DNA of 64,000 nucleotides from contig NC_092657.1 in the NCBI RefSeq assembly GCF_032118995.1, forward strand, positions 11,387,891 to 11,451,890. The letters are read 5' to 3'. The notes beneath the pieces are model-generated. The model did not search any database and was not told the origin of the DNA. It saw nothing but the letters and a program-made list of their open reading frames with translations. The position numbers and the translations under genes were made by a program. The stretch is from Asterias amurensis (taxonomy: Eukaryota; Echinodermata; Asteroidea; Forcipulatida; Asteriidae). Below, in pieces: positions 1 through 9,835 of the stretch. The number at the start of each line of letters is the position of its first letter. Position 1 is the stretch's first letter.

Positions 1-957
1 GATTAACATAAATAAAATAAGAAATTAAGTAGGATAAACAAAACAAAAGTGTATCTGACGACAATACGTAGATCTACTGTTCTTGCAATTATGAATGTAG
101 CTTTACAGTCTTTCCAACTTTGAATCTCCAACTCCAAGTTTGTCAACAAAAGTTAGCATAGTTAAATTAGGCCTGACTGATTAGTGGCTGTATATATTGA
201 GTGCTTGTTATAATTATTTGTAAATTTTACCCGGAGTAGAGTGCCAAAAATAACTAGAGACGGTAATTGGGTGCTGTGTTATAACTCCCTTCAGTTCAGG
301 ATAAAAAAAGAAAAATAAAAAAAAAGGAATAATACAGCACCCCGGTTTCTGGATTAAAATACAGATAAACTTGTTCCGTTCTAAACTTCTATTTCTAAGT
401 GCTTAATTCTTAATGTTCTGCTCTTCGTCAAAGTGTAGATTGTAAATTTTTTTATTGCAGTGTATATGCGAACCCAAGTTGACTAGTTTACTTCCTATTT
501 CGAATCACAGAGCAGCCATGCTTTCATTATGATTAGGTCACATGACCATGTACACTTTACACGTGTGTACATCGAAAAACTGAAAAACAATGTCAAACGT
601 CTTAAAATTAGGATAAAAACCGAGCTGCCCTTACCTTTTTAGACCTACGATCTTCTGCAAAATACACACTTCTTCTGTGAATGGCTCACGTTTCTAAAAT
701 GTAAAGTTATATTTTGGTCTAATTTGCCGTTTTTTGGTGACATTGTGGCAACTACGTTCGGAATGTTTGGAGAAAACAGCATGTCTAAACTTGGCCTAAG
801 ATTAACAAATAGTTGACTTTTGACCCAAGTAAATAAAGAAAACGAACCACTGCGTCATAGATACGCCCACTTAAAAAAATCTGTTTGAATAATTAAATTA
901 AACCAATCAGGGGAGCCGCCTGTTTATCTTGTATGCAAATTAGGCCGTTACTTCCGT
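1..957. other. Left flank, no gene recognised
   Basis: AT-rich non-coding sequence with no long open frame. A weak inverted match (a GGGTGCTGT segment near 268 against ACAGCACCCC near 333) could be a remnant foldback, but I cannot assign it. The sequence stops matching the right side at about 957, which places the outer end of the large transposon there. Confidence 0.5.
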
Positions 958-2803
958 GAAAAAAGGGCATCACAAGTGAAGTTTACGTACTTAATAGTGA
1001 TACAAAGTTAAAAGTCAAGCTCATGTTTTCAAAAACTATGACCTGCACTCGGAAAATAGAAAACAGTGGCATCTATTTTTAAAATTCACAAGAACAACAT
1101 TGTGATTCAATTTTGAAAAATCCCAACAACTTAACAAATCCTCAAACTGAATAGCCCCTTTATGCAATTATTATAAAATGAAATAGAAAGGCAACTGCTT
1201 TTTAAGTATAGAGGCATAACAAACAACAACAGGAGACACGCAACACTTTTTCTTGTACTACTTAATTTATTGTGTAGTAACCCTCTAAACCCTCTAACCC
1301 TCTACAAGACACAGGCTAAGAGTGTTGGGGAAATCCTCAGTGGGGATAGATTTGTCTAACCCTCTACAAAGCACAGGCCAAGCGTAGTCAGGAAATCCTC
1401 AGTTGGGGTAGATTTGTCTAACCCTCTACAAAGCACAGGCCAAGCGTAGTCAGGAAATCCTCAGTTGGGGTAGATTTGTCTAACCCTCTTCAAAACACAG
1501 GCCAAGCGTAGTCAGAAAATCCTAAGTTGGGGTAGATTTGTCTAACCCTCTACAAAGCACAGGCTAAGAGTAGTGGGGAAATCCTCAGTGGGTGTAGATT
1601 TGTCTAACCCTTTACAAGACACAGGCCAAGAGTAGTCAGGAAATCCTCAGTGGGGGTATATTTATCTAACCCTTTACAAGACAAAGGCCGTAGTCAGGAA
1701 ATCCTCAGTGGGGGTAGATTTGTGTAACCCTTTACAAGACAAATGTCAAGAGTAGTGGGTAAATCTACAGTTAGGGTAGATTTGTCTAACCTTTTACAAG
1801 ACACAGGCCAAGAGTAGTGGTGAAATCCTCATTGGGGGTAGATTTGTCTAACCTTCCACAATACACAGGCGAATAATAGTGGGTAAATCCTCAGTGGGGG
1901 TATATTTGTCTTACCCTATACAAGACACGGGCCAAGAGTAGTCAGGAAATCTACAGTTGGGGTAGATTTGTCAAACCTTCCACAAGACACAGGCCATTTG
2001 CTGCAAGACAGAGGCCAAGAGTATTGGGGAAATCTAGTTGGGTAAGTTTTGTTTTACCTTCTACAAGACACTGGCCAAGAGTAGTAAGGTTTTATGCTAA
2101 TAATTATTTTGAGTAATTACCAACAGTGTCCACTGCCTTTAAAGCCCCTAAATCCGCAGACCAATTTAAACAAATTCTGATAACACATCTCTTCCTGTTT
2201 TAAGCTTTTCTCCTTTTCCAATTCTTGTCAAACATCGTGGTGTTTGTGGCTTTTCCGATAAGATGTTGTTGTCTATTGTGCATTTTCAGTTATTGTAAAC
2301 GCTGTGAAAAAGTTTTATACGGGGAGCGTTTCTTAATACCTGTTATTATTATTAATAATATTATTATAATACAGACAATAAGAAAGCCCATTTCGAGGGC
2401 TTTAATGCTGTGACGATTTTGTAGGCAAAACCAGCGGCCAGGAAGTTGGCCTACTACATCAATAATGTAACGCACTGGGATGGGGCAAACTATTGGTGTA
2501 TCAACACTGCGCATGACATAATGCTGACGGAAAATGGTTTGAAATAAATTCTGCGCTGAACTTGACAAAAACTCCGAAGCTATACTAGAGAGACGCAGTT
2601 TGTACCTCTTGCTTCCTGCATATATTATAGACGATGTGACCATCTGTTGACAAAACACTCTATTGACCCATTTCACCTGACGTCATCATCAGAATAATCT
2701 TGGATGCGCCATTTTGGTGGTCAATGTCAACGTGTGTTATTCAGTGAAGTGCGCATTTTTAGGTGACGCGGCGTTTACACGTAAGCCTATTCAGGTTTTG
2801 CAC
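958..2803 (+). repeat. Left terminal inverted repeat of the transposon
   Basis: About 1.85 kb that pairs with 14129-16652 in inverted orientation. The outer end begins GAAAAAAGGGCATCA. The inner match ends in CAGGTTTTGCA at about 2803. It has three parts: about 320 bp of unique outer arm, a minisatellite (1280-2095), and about 700 bp of inner arm. The short matching open frames in both arms (2225-2413 and 14705-14517) are by-products of the duplication, not genes. Confidence 0.88.
1280..2095 (+). repeat. 62-bp minisatellite, left arm (about 13 units)
   Basis: Head-to-tail units of 62 bp, each containing CTACAAAGCACAGGCCAAG, then AAATCCTCAGT and GGTAGATTTGTC. The spacing is seen clearly between 1358 and 1420. 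The inner end of the array (about 2085-2150) runs into a terminal segment of the family A foldback repeat, ending GTGTCCACTGCCTTTAAA. Confidence 0.9.
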
Positions 2804-3222
2804 TGACGTCACGAAACGGCGCGTCAAGTTCACTCGCTGACATGCTGGTGGGCAAAATACCATAATTTTACGTGCAAAACGATAGGCGGTATTTGTAAAA
2901 TTGGATGTAATTGACGATTGAGACTAACTATCAGAGAGCTGATAACGTGATTCATCAAAGTGGTTACTATACTTTTATGTCAGTCAACTGCCGTTGCCAT
3001 GCAAGCGGGAGATGACTTTTATTGAATGTTTTCTTCAGTGTGTGCGATGTATCAATATTGTAGCAATTTTGTGTCGAGTTTGTATCACATTACAAGTTGA
3101 CTCCAGCCGGCGCTTTTTTGTGACCTACACACGCTACAGAGACACTGCTTATAATATTATGCCTCTGCAACGCGACGATCCTGCCTCCTAAATATATAAA
3201 TCCTACTAACTACTATCTCACA
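2804..3222. other. Region between left TIR and transposase exon 1
   Basis: About 420 bp without a supported gene. An AATATATAAAT stretch near 3190 is TATA-like but lies only about 30 bp before the THAP start codon, so I do not call it a promoter. The transposase promoter is expected here or in the TIR. Confidence 0.4.
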
Positions 3223-3399
3223 ATGGTGACTTCGTGTGCTATTTGTGACTGCCAGAATAGACAGGGGAGAAACCCCAAGTCATATTATCGTTTTCCCAGC
3301 GATCCCGAACGGAGAAGGTTGTGGACTGCGGCTCGTAAGAAACCGTTGGGTTGGCAGCCGACAAACAGCAGTCGTGTATGCAGTGATCATTTCATCTCA
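3223..3399 (+). CDS. Transposase exon 1: THAP zinc finger
   Basis: The first exon encodes a THAP DNA-binding domain (residues 1 to about 59). It has the N-terminal cysteine cluster CAICDC, an aromatic YYRFP patch, the invariant Trp in RRRLWTAA, a basic run, and the CSDHF segment giving the second Cys and the His of the C2CH site. The exon ends at a TCAG|GTAAGG donor. THAP domains bind transposon ends in P and ISL2EU elements. The start is the ATG that puts CAIC at residue 5, the usual THAP position. An intron of about 975 bp follows. Confidence 0.82.
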
Positions 3400-4374
3400 G
3401 GTAAGGCTAAAGCTCACATGAAATACCCTTCCTCCTTTTTCATTTCATCCGTGACATCCTTTGGTTGCGATCATGACAACAAGAGTTACTATGAAAAGGC
3501 CTACCTTTATCAGTGAAGATGTTATATAATATGAAAACGGAACACAAACCCAGTCAACGACAGAAAATAGATTACCGAACGGGTCTTTTATTCAACAATT
3601 ACAAAAAAAAAATCACTGTTTTAACTTAACTTCCATCTATCTATCTATGCTGGTACTCATCAGTCAATTTCATTAACACTAAAACAAAAACATCACTACA
3701 GTTTTCAGTCAGCTCTTTATAAAAAATATAACAAACCCAGTACCAGTACGTCCTATAACATTCCTGTGGTTATGAACAAACTGTGTTCCTTCATATTCTT
3801 ACGAACACTACAATTATAATTACTAATTTAATTAGTAATATTATACATAGTGAAGTACTATTTACTAGGCCTACTGAATGTGAAACACACAAAAACTGAA
3901 AGCTAACATTAACAATAACTCTGTAGCTATAGCATGACTGGTCCAGTTCTTTGCTCATTTAAAAGTGCTCGTTCTCTGTGCAATGTAAATGTACAAGTAT
4001 GCACTCTTTTGCAAGCTCAAGAAAGAGAGAGGAAATGGATGAAGAACACTGGGAAAGACTTGCACTTTGAAAATCGTAATAGCAATAATTAATGGTAAAT
4101 AATACAGTACTCTGCACCTATCAATCTTATGTGAGAGTTCAACAAAAAACAGACAATTTTCATTTTGGAAAAAAGAAAAAAAAGGTATTAAAACCTGGAT
4201 TTTTAATTTGTTTGGTAAAAGTGTAGATACCATGAAAATATATGCTCATTGTTGAATATATGCTCATTGTTGAATATATGCTCATTGTTGAATATATGCT
4301 CATTGTTGAATACATTATACAATCGCTCAATACTTTTCCTGTATAAACCTCTTTTTATTGTGTGCTTATTCTAG
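3400..4374 (+). other. Transposase intron 1
   Basis: Runs from donor GTAAGG at about 3400 to an acceptor ending TTCTAG at about 4374. It is AT-rich, with an ATCT microsatellite near 3632-3648 and an 18-bp tandem repeat near its 3' end. No other coding content is seen. Confidence 0.6.
4238..4314 (+). repeat. 18-bp tandem repeat
   Basis: Four copies of AATATATGCTCATTGTTG in a row inside the transposase intron, just before the exon 2 acceptor. The copies are nearly identical, so the expansion is recent. Confidence 0.9.
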
Positions 4375-5490
4375 GAGCCAAAAGCAGTGATCCGTTGTCA
4401 CCAGACTACACACCATCAGTTTGACATCTCCCAAGAAACGACAACATCAAACTTACTTGAGGAGGACAGACTCCAAAAAGAGGAGAAAAGAAGCGAGTGC
4501 TAGATGTGAAGCAGCACAAGGCTTGGTGAATTTGTCATATTCAGAGACTCCGGCAACATCTACTAACTGTACTGCAACATCAACACAAAAATCTAGCTCC
4601 AGCACACCGAATCAATGGGAAGTACAACCAGATCTTAGATTTGCTGACATTACTTCTCTACATGATGAATGTCAGGCTTTACGTAAAGAAAATGCTCTCC
4701 TCAAGACCAAGATCGCAAACCTTTCCATTGATGAAGATTCTCTGCAGAACAATGATGAAAAAGTGAAAACTGTAACTGGTCTGTGTTCATTTCATGTCCT
4801 CACAGAAATACTGGCTCTTATATCTGTTCATTTGAGACCTTCAAAGACTTTATCTAACTTTCAGCAGCTACTGATGACATATATGCGTTTGCGGTTTAAT
4901 ATGAACACTCAATACATTGCATTTGTTTTTGATATTCATGTATCCACTGTATCTCGTATTTTCACAAATGTGTTAAATTTGCTGTATACACAGCTTGTCC
5001 CATTGACAGTACGCTGGCCAGCAAGAGAAGAACTAAGAAAAACAATGCCAAGAAGGAAACATTTCCAAAGTGTTCAAGTGTTATAGATTGTTTTGAAGTT
5101 TTTATTGAGAAACCCTCTTCATTTTCTGCCCGATCACAAACATATTCACATTACAAAGCACACAATACAGTTAAGTATTTGATAAGTATTTCTCCCCAAG
5201 GTACATTTACATTTATTTCTAAGGGTTGGGAAGGCAGAACAAGTGACAAAGAATTAACTGAAAAGTCTGGTTATTTAAAGAAACTATTGCAAGGTGACAC
5301 CGTCTTGGCCGATAGAGGGTTTGACATGCAGGACACATTTGGTGTATATGGTGAAAACTACAAATATGGGCATGTGCTAAATTTAAGGAAATGGGCCAAA
5401 ATATCGAACCAATTGAAAGAAAACAATAGTCTAAATAAACTCATAACTATAAATAAAAGTAAAATGCTCACTCGGTTACATGTATTTTAA
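4375..5490 (+). pseudogene. Transposase exon 2: HTH and DDE domain, broken
   Basis: Continues the THAP exon with a Pro/Ser linker (SPDYTPSV) common after THAP domains. Next come a basic segment, a short coiled coil (around ECQALRKENALLKTKIANL), a helix-turn-helix (YMRLRFNMNTQYIAF, STVSRIF) and the DDE nuclease. The first acidic residue is the Asp of [10 protein letters not shown] (codon 5086-5088). The second is the Asp of LADRGFD (codon 5311-5313). The third, a Glu expected about 60-90 residues later, is absent: the frame diverges after about 5390 and stops at 5490. Single-base frame changes occur near 4420 and near 5055. The product is therefore an inactive relic of a DDE_4-type transposase. 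Assignment of the domains is strong, and loss of function is very likely. Confidence 0.85.
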
Positions 5491-6145
5491 TATGAGATTA
5501 AGTATTTATTATTACGAAACAAGTCTATGAAAGGCTCCATTCTAGTAAAAGATCATGAATATGTTCTGATCTGTGAGAACAATAAGCCTTTTATGATCAT
5601 TACAGCGCATTAATCGTTTCTCAGATTATCAGATACAAATACTTGATTGATCGCTAATCAATAGGGCATTTTAAGACAAAATAACTTGACAGGATGGTTT
5701 GTTCTGTTTCCATTTTTATAACAAGTTGGGATTACAACGACACATGTGTTTAAGGTCATCATCAAGGTATGACTCTACGTAGACACTTAGTAGACATGGC
5801 AAATGGTTTACACTCGGTAATGGTTAAAGAACAGTATCCTATAACTTGTTGTTTCCTAACATACATGTATGCATCATACCAAAAACTTTGAAAATTTGGG
5901 CTCAGGTAGTCATAGAAGTTGCAAAAGAAAAAAACCCACCATATTTGCAAAGAACTGTGTGCTTTCAGATGCTTCCCATGTCTGAAGCCTTTCTCAAATT
6001 TAGATGTTTGGTAAATCAGTACCCTTTATAAATAAACTACACTGATCTGAAGGGTGCTGTTTCAAACACAATCAACAGCTCTCCAGTGCTCTTTACCGAG
6101 ATGGTTGTAATTCTGTGGAATAATTGCCAAAGGTTTACTCTCCCT
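5491..6145. other. Downstream of transposase, no feature recognised
   Basis: About 650 bp with only short open frames. The missing C-terminal part of the transposase is not found here in any frame I checked. A small foldback resemblance between 5500 and 5700 is too weak to call. Confidence 0.35.
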
Positions 6146-6541
6146 TTTAAAGACACTGAAGACTATTGGTAATTGTCAAAGACCAGTCTTCTCACTTGGT
6201 GTATCTCAACATATGCAGAAAATTTCAAATCTGTGAAAATTTGTACTCAATTGGTCGTCGAAGTTGAGATATAATAATGAACGAAAAACGCACAAGTTAC
6301 GCACAAGTTATGTGCTTTCAAATGCTTGATTTCGAGACCTCAGCTGAGGTCTCGAATTCAATTCAAATATTTTAGTGAAAATTTACTTCTTTCTTAAAAA
6401 CCATGTTACTTCAGAGGGAGCTGTTACTCACAATGTTTTATACTATCAACAGCTCTCCATTGCTCGTTGCCAAGTTAGTTTTTATGCCAACAAATCAATA
6501 ATTATTTTGAGTAATTACCAATAATGTCCAGTGCCCTTAAT
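6146..6541 (+). mobile_element. Family A foldback element, copy 1
   Basis: Defines family A. The ends are TTTAAAGACACTG and CAGTGCCCTTAA. Sub-terminal motifs ACTATTGGTAATTGTCAAAG and GAGTAATTACCAATAATGTC are inverted relative to each other. The centre is a palindrome of the type GAGACCTCA...TGAGGTCTC. No coding capacity. Typical of a MITE that spreads using another element's transposase. Confidence 0.8.
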
Positions 6542-6798
6542 AGCACAAACCGTTTCAAAGCACAAAAGATTCTGCATAACAAAATATAAAGGCATGATAT
6601 ACATCAGTAGCTTTGGTGATAATTGAGAAACAAAGTTGTTCAGTTTTTTAAATCTAAAAACTGGTTGTTTGTAAAGTTTATACTGGTGTGAATCCTCAGA
6701 AAAGTGCTGTGGTCTTTTGGATGGTTTGTGTGCATACTCAGGCTATGAACAAGTTGTTAAGTATTCCAGGTATGACAACAGATACTGAACCACTTTCT
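6542..6798. other. Spacer between family A copy and nuclease gene
   Basis: Non-coding. It may hold the 3' untranslated region of the minus-strand nuclease gene, but I see no clear poly(A) signal that I would call. Confidence 0.3.
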
Positions 6799-6879
6799 TT
6801 AATCTGATTGAGATGTCTTAGATTTCTCTCTAATTAACATACACATGTAGCAGTCAGTAAAAGTGAGATTTCTGAAAAA

Positions 6880-7637
6880 TAAATTTACAAAGACTTGAAA
6901 CAAAACACTAATTTTGCCTTCATTTGCTTTCTTTGTCTTAATAAACAATTGTTCCTCTTCCTTTCTACAATCTTTACAGAACCACTTGCGCTTTGGAGCA
7001 ACTTTTAGTTGAACACAGCTCATATTAAACTTTTTTATTTGACATTTATCAGAATAACAAGAGACAAATTGTGCCTTCAAATCTGCTCGTCTGCAGTAGC
7101 ACAACACTGTGGGCTGCCCTTCATTGCCAAAAGTAGCAGTTAAATCCTGCACAGCTAAAGGCTTAGATTGTGTAAACCACTTTCCAATAAATTCAAACAA
7201 AATACAGACTTTATAAAAGGAACAGACCTTTTCTAGTATATATTTAAAGAAATTTGCATTAAATTCTATCCTTTGTATGTGTATCTGTGATGGAGTCCAC
7301 ACAACAAACTGACAGTTCCTCCTTTTGGTTGAATGGAGTTGAGTTTGAATTTGATAGTAATACTGATGATTTTCCTTGCTTGGTCAGATGTTGATAAACA
7401 AAATGAGGGGTCAGCACAAGCAGTCTCCATAGGGACATCCTTCTTACTGTAAGGACATTTAACCTTCAATACACCACCACCACAGCAGTCACAATGCACA
7501 AGGTCATCTGGTGTAGCTCCAATGAAGGGTGTGTCTGGATTGATGAACAACCCAGCATCATTGATAGAGAAGGATGAATGCTTTTATGCTGTGACTTTAA
7601 AATATGCTTCCCTTCGAGTGCGCTCATGATCTCAAAT
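6880..7637 (-). pseudogene. YqaJ nuclease and PHD finger exon of transposon gene 2
   Basis: Reading from 7637 down, the frame gives HERTRREAYF, then an in-frame TAA at 7586-7584. It continues as INDAGLFINPDTPFIGATPD with LVHCDCC, a YqaJ (lambda-exonuclease-like) core. The ExK motif of the family (LEIKCPY type) reads LKVKCPY here, so the acidic residue is a Lys. A frame change occurs near 7380, after which YYYQIQTQL and QFVVWTP restore the YqaJ C-terminal core. A PHD-type finger follows (about 7120-6960): CYC, C, C, then SCV and WFCKDC, with Asn where the metal-binding His is expected. The 3' end is uncertain; an open frame runs to 6799. The domain order is seen, and loss of activity is inferred from the broken frame and substitutions. 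Confidence 0.8.
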
Positions 7638-8177
7638 ACATCCATGAACTATTTAGCATGATCACAAATAAGTAACAATTGATCAAAATGTTTTAAATTA
7701 TCACACAAGTGCCAGTGGAATACATGAAAATATAGCCTGCGTCCTATATCCAACGAGGCATTTGGTATTGTTTGATATGTTATATGTGACGCGGACCAAT
7801 ATAGTTTTCATTATTCCACGAGCACACATGTGATAGCACACATGATTTATCTTCCAGCCTCATTAAGTCAACGTCAAAGTTTAAAGTTTCAGAGCGTTGT
7901 TTCATGACGAACAACGTGCACGTGCAAAGTTTAGAATGTAATTTTTGCACTGACCGTATGCCACTACGTATGCGGAGCTTGACGCATTGACACTCGCAAT
8001 ACGCAGAGAGCATTATACAAACTGGGCCAAATTTCAGAGCTGCTTAAGCAGATAATATAACTTAAGAATTGTCTGCAAAGCAGAAATGAGAAGGATACCA
8101 GTCACAAATTGAACATGTTTGGCTAGTAACCTTATTCTGCGTTATCACATTTTTCTTGTGCTAGCCACTTATTGTGC

Positions 8178-8528
8178 TTAAAGGCAGTGGCTATTGGTAA
8201 TTGTCAAAGACTAGCCTTCACAGTTGGTGTATCTCAACATTATACATAAAATAACAAACCTGCAAGATAATAATGAAATAAATAAACACCCTTGTCACAC
8301 AAAGTTGTGTTTGTTTAGACGGTTGATTTCGAGACCTCAAGTTCTAAATCTGAGGTCTCGAAATCAAATTCGTGGAAAATTACTTCTTTCTCGAAAAATA
8401 TGGCACTTCAGAGGGAGCCGTTTCTCACAATGTTTTATACCGTGAACCTCTCCCCTTACTCGTCACCAAGAAAGGTTTTATGCTAGTAAATATTTTGAGT
8501 AATTACCAATAGTGTCCACTGCCTTAAA
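8178..8528 (+). mobile_element. Family A foldback element, copy 2, in nuclease-gene intron
   Basis: Starts TTAAAGGCAGTGG and ends CACTGCCTTAAA, with the central GAGACCTCA/TGAGGTCTCG palindrome at about 8330-8360. It lies between two exons of the minus-strand nuclease gene, so it either inserted into an intron or adds to the disruption. Just after it, 8531-8553 carries a family B terminal fragment (AAAATTGGGCCCTGGG). Confidence 0.8.
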
Positions 8529-8673
8529 GCAGCTTTATAAAATTGGGCCCTGGGAGTAGGTTATGGCCTGATATCACACACTGATTAGAGCACCTGATTG
8601 GAGGATTAGCGCATATTGGAATCATTAGAAACTGAGAAAGCCAGGTCACATACATAGTATAGTAAGAACGAAC

Positions 8674-8861
8674 CTTGTTGCTGATGTTTCAAACTTATAA
8701 GCATCTGGGTAGCACACTCGTTTGATTAGGGAAACGGATGGTTTGTTTATGCTAGTGTGTGCCGCTGCTTTAATGTTGGATGCGGTTATCCTTCCTGCTC
8801 TCTGCTGGAACCAAATGGGCGATTTGGATTGTTTCTGTGTAGCTTGCTCAAGTACGGCAGC
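8674..8861 (-). CDS. Transposon gene 2, exon with YqaJ N-terminal region
   Basis: Acceptor TTTACAG|GCTGCC at 8861 and donor AACAAG|GTTCG at 8674. The translation contains the family hallmark SPIWFQQRAGRITASN, then VCYPDAYKFETSATR, which in YqaJ-like transposon proteins leads into the HE...AYF segment found in the next exon. No stop occurs in this exon. It joins the SWIM exon upstream and the nuclease exon downstream, the expected order for this protein family. Confidence 0.78.
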
Positions 8862-9319
8862 CTGTAAATAACATTAATATGATTAATGAAGTGCATTCCC
8901 TATGAGTACAAATAGGCCCACTAGATATATTCACCAATATAAATTAAAAAATCATAATCTTAGTAATATTAAAGTCTTATATAGTGCACGTATCTACCAA
9001 CAGGGTACTCAAGGTTCTTAGTATCCTTGATTCTGATTGATCGATCCATAGCAACAAGAGTGTGATTTAAACCTATATTGCACGGCCCATATCACACCCT
9101 GCGTATGGTGTGCTCTATGTCATGGGTCAAGTTTGCTTGTTATGGTGTCCATGATAATTCGATAAATTCAAAACCAACATCGATATTGGCTATACTGTTT
9201 TCAATATCGTATCGTCACGATATTATCGTCATATCGTCCAGGCATTGGCATGTACATGTAGTGCCATTATTATCAATGTTTTTAAACGGTTAACATGAAT
9301 TTGTTTTCAAATATCTCAC

Positions 9320-9835
9320 CTGCTCATCAGTTATGCTTAGTCTTGACAGTACCTCGTCTGCTTTATCCTCCAACTGCTTGTAATTAAGAGTCAAGTTTTG
9401 TGGGTTGTAGTGGGTCACGATAGATGGCGGCAATGAATGTAGCTTAGGTATGAAGTCAGCACTATACTGTGGGAGAGTTGACAACACAGTACTTTTTACA
9501 CCACTATTGTACAATGCCTTGTAGAATTCGTCTCTGGCATGTGTAGAAGGTGGAGGTAAGGGTTTGGCAGATGACTTTGGAGTTGGAACTTTGAAGTTGA
9601 TGTCGGGCCTTGAGAAATCTACATCTGATGCAGGAACACGTATCAACCATCTGCATGGAAGATCAGTACAAGAAGCCCTCACTCTTGATCTGATAGCTGC
9701 TTCAACTGCAAATAGAACAGCAGTGATGTGGGAACAGGTTTCAACCATTCCGGCCATACATGTGCAATGTGCTGTTAGAATGTTTCCATCATCTTTTGCA
9801 GCCACCCATACCTTCAATGAAGCTTCACTTTGTTT
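9320..9835 (-). CDS. Transposon gene 2, SWIM zinc-finger exon
   Basis: Acceptor CTCAG|AAACAA at 9835 and donor GAGCAG|GTGAGA at 9320. It begins KQSEASLKVWVAAKDDGNIL. The SWIM finger is CTCMAG...CSH (CxCx(n)CxH). It continues with an LFAVEAAIRSR helix, a CTDLPCRWL segment and a Pro-rich linker. The open frame is intact for about 172 codons. The 5' exons of this gene must lie between here and the right TIR, but I could not identify them confidently. SWIM fingers in such proteins are thought to bind DNA or partner proteins. Confidence 0.82.

Noticed and set aside
1280..2095. Regularly spaced 62-bp repeats that might be taken for a CRISPR-like array
   Set aside because: The units are contiguous with no unique spacers, the host is a eukaryote, and the same array recurs inverted at 14815-16370 as part of transposon arms.
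2290..2676. Paired open frames in the two transposon arms (2290-2676 minus, 14255-14476 plus)
   Set aside because: Mirror images caused by the inverted repeat; no domain and differing by indels.
3955..4233. 92-codon minus-strand frame in the transposase intron
   Set aside because: AT-rich, no domain, and no splice or promoter support.
8224..8445. Open frames inside family A copies (for example [13 protein letters not shown] at 8224, 29860, 52808, 59571)
   Set aside because: The same peptide recurs at every family A copy because the DNA element is repeated; frames are short and vary with indels.
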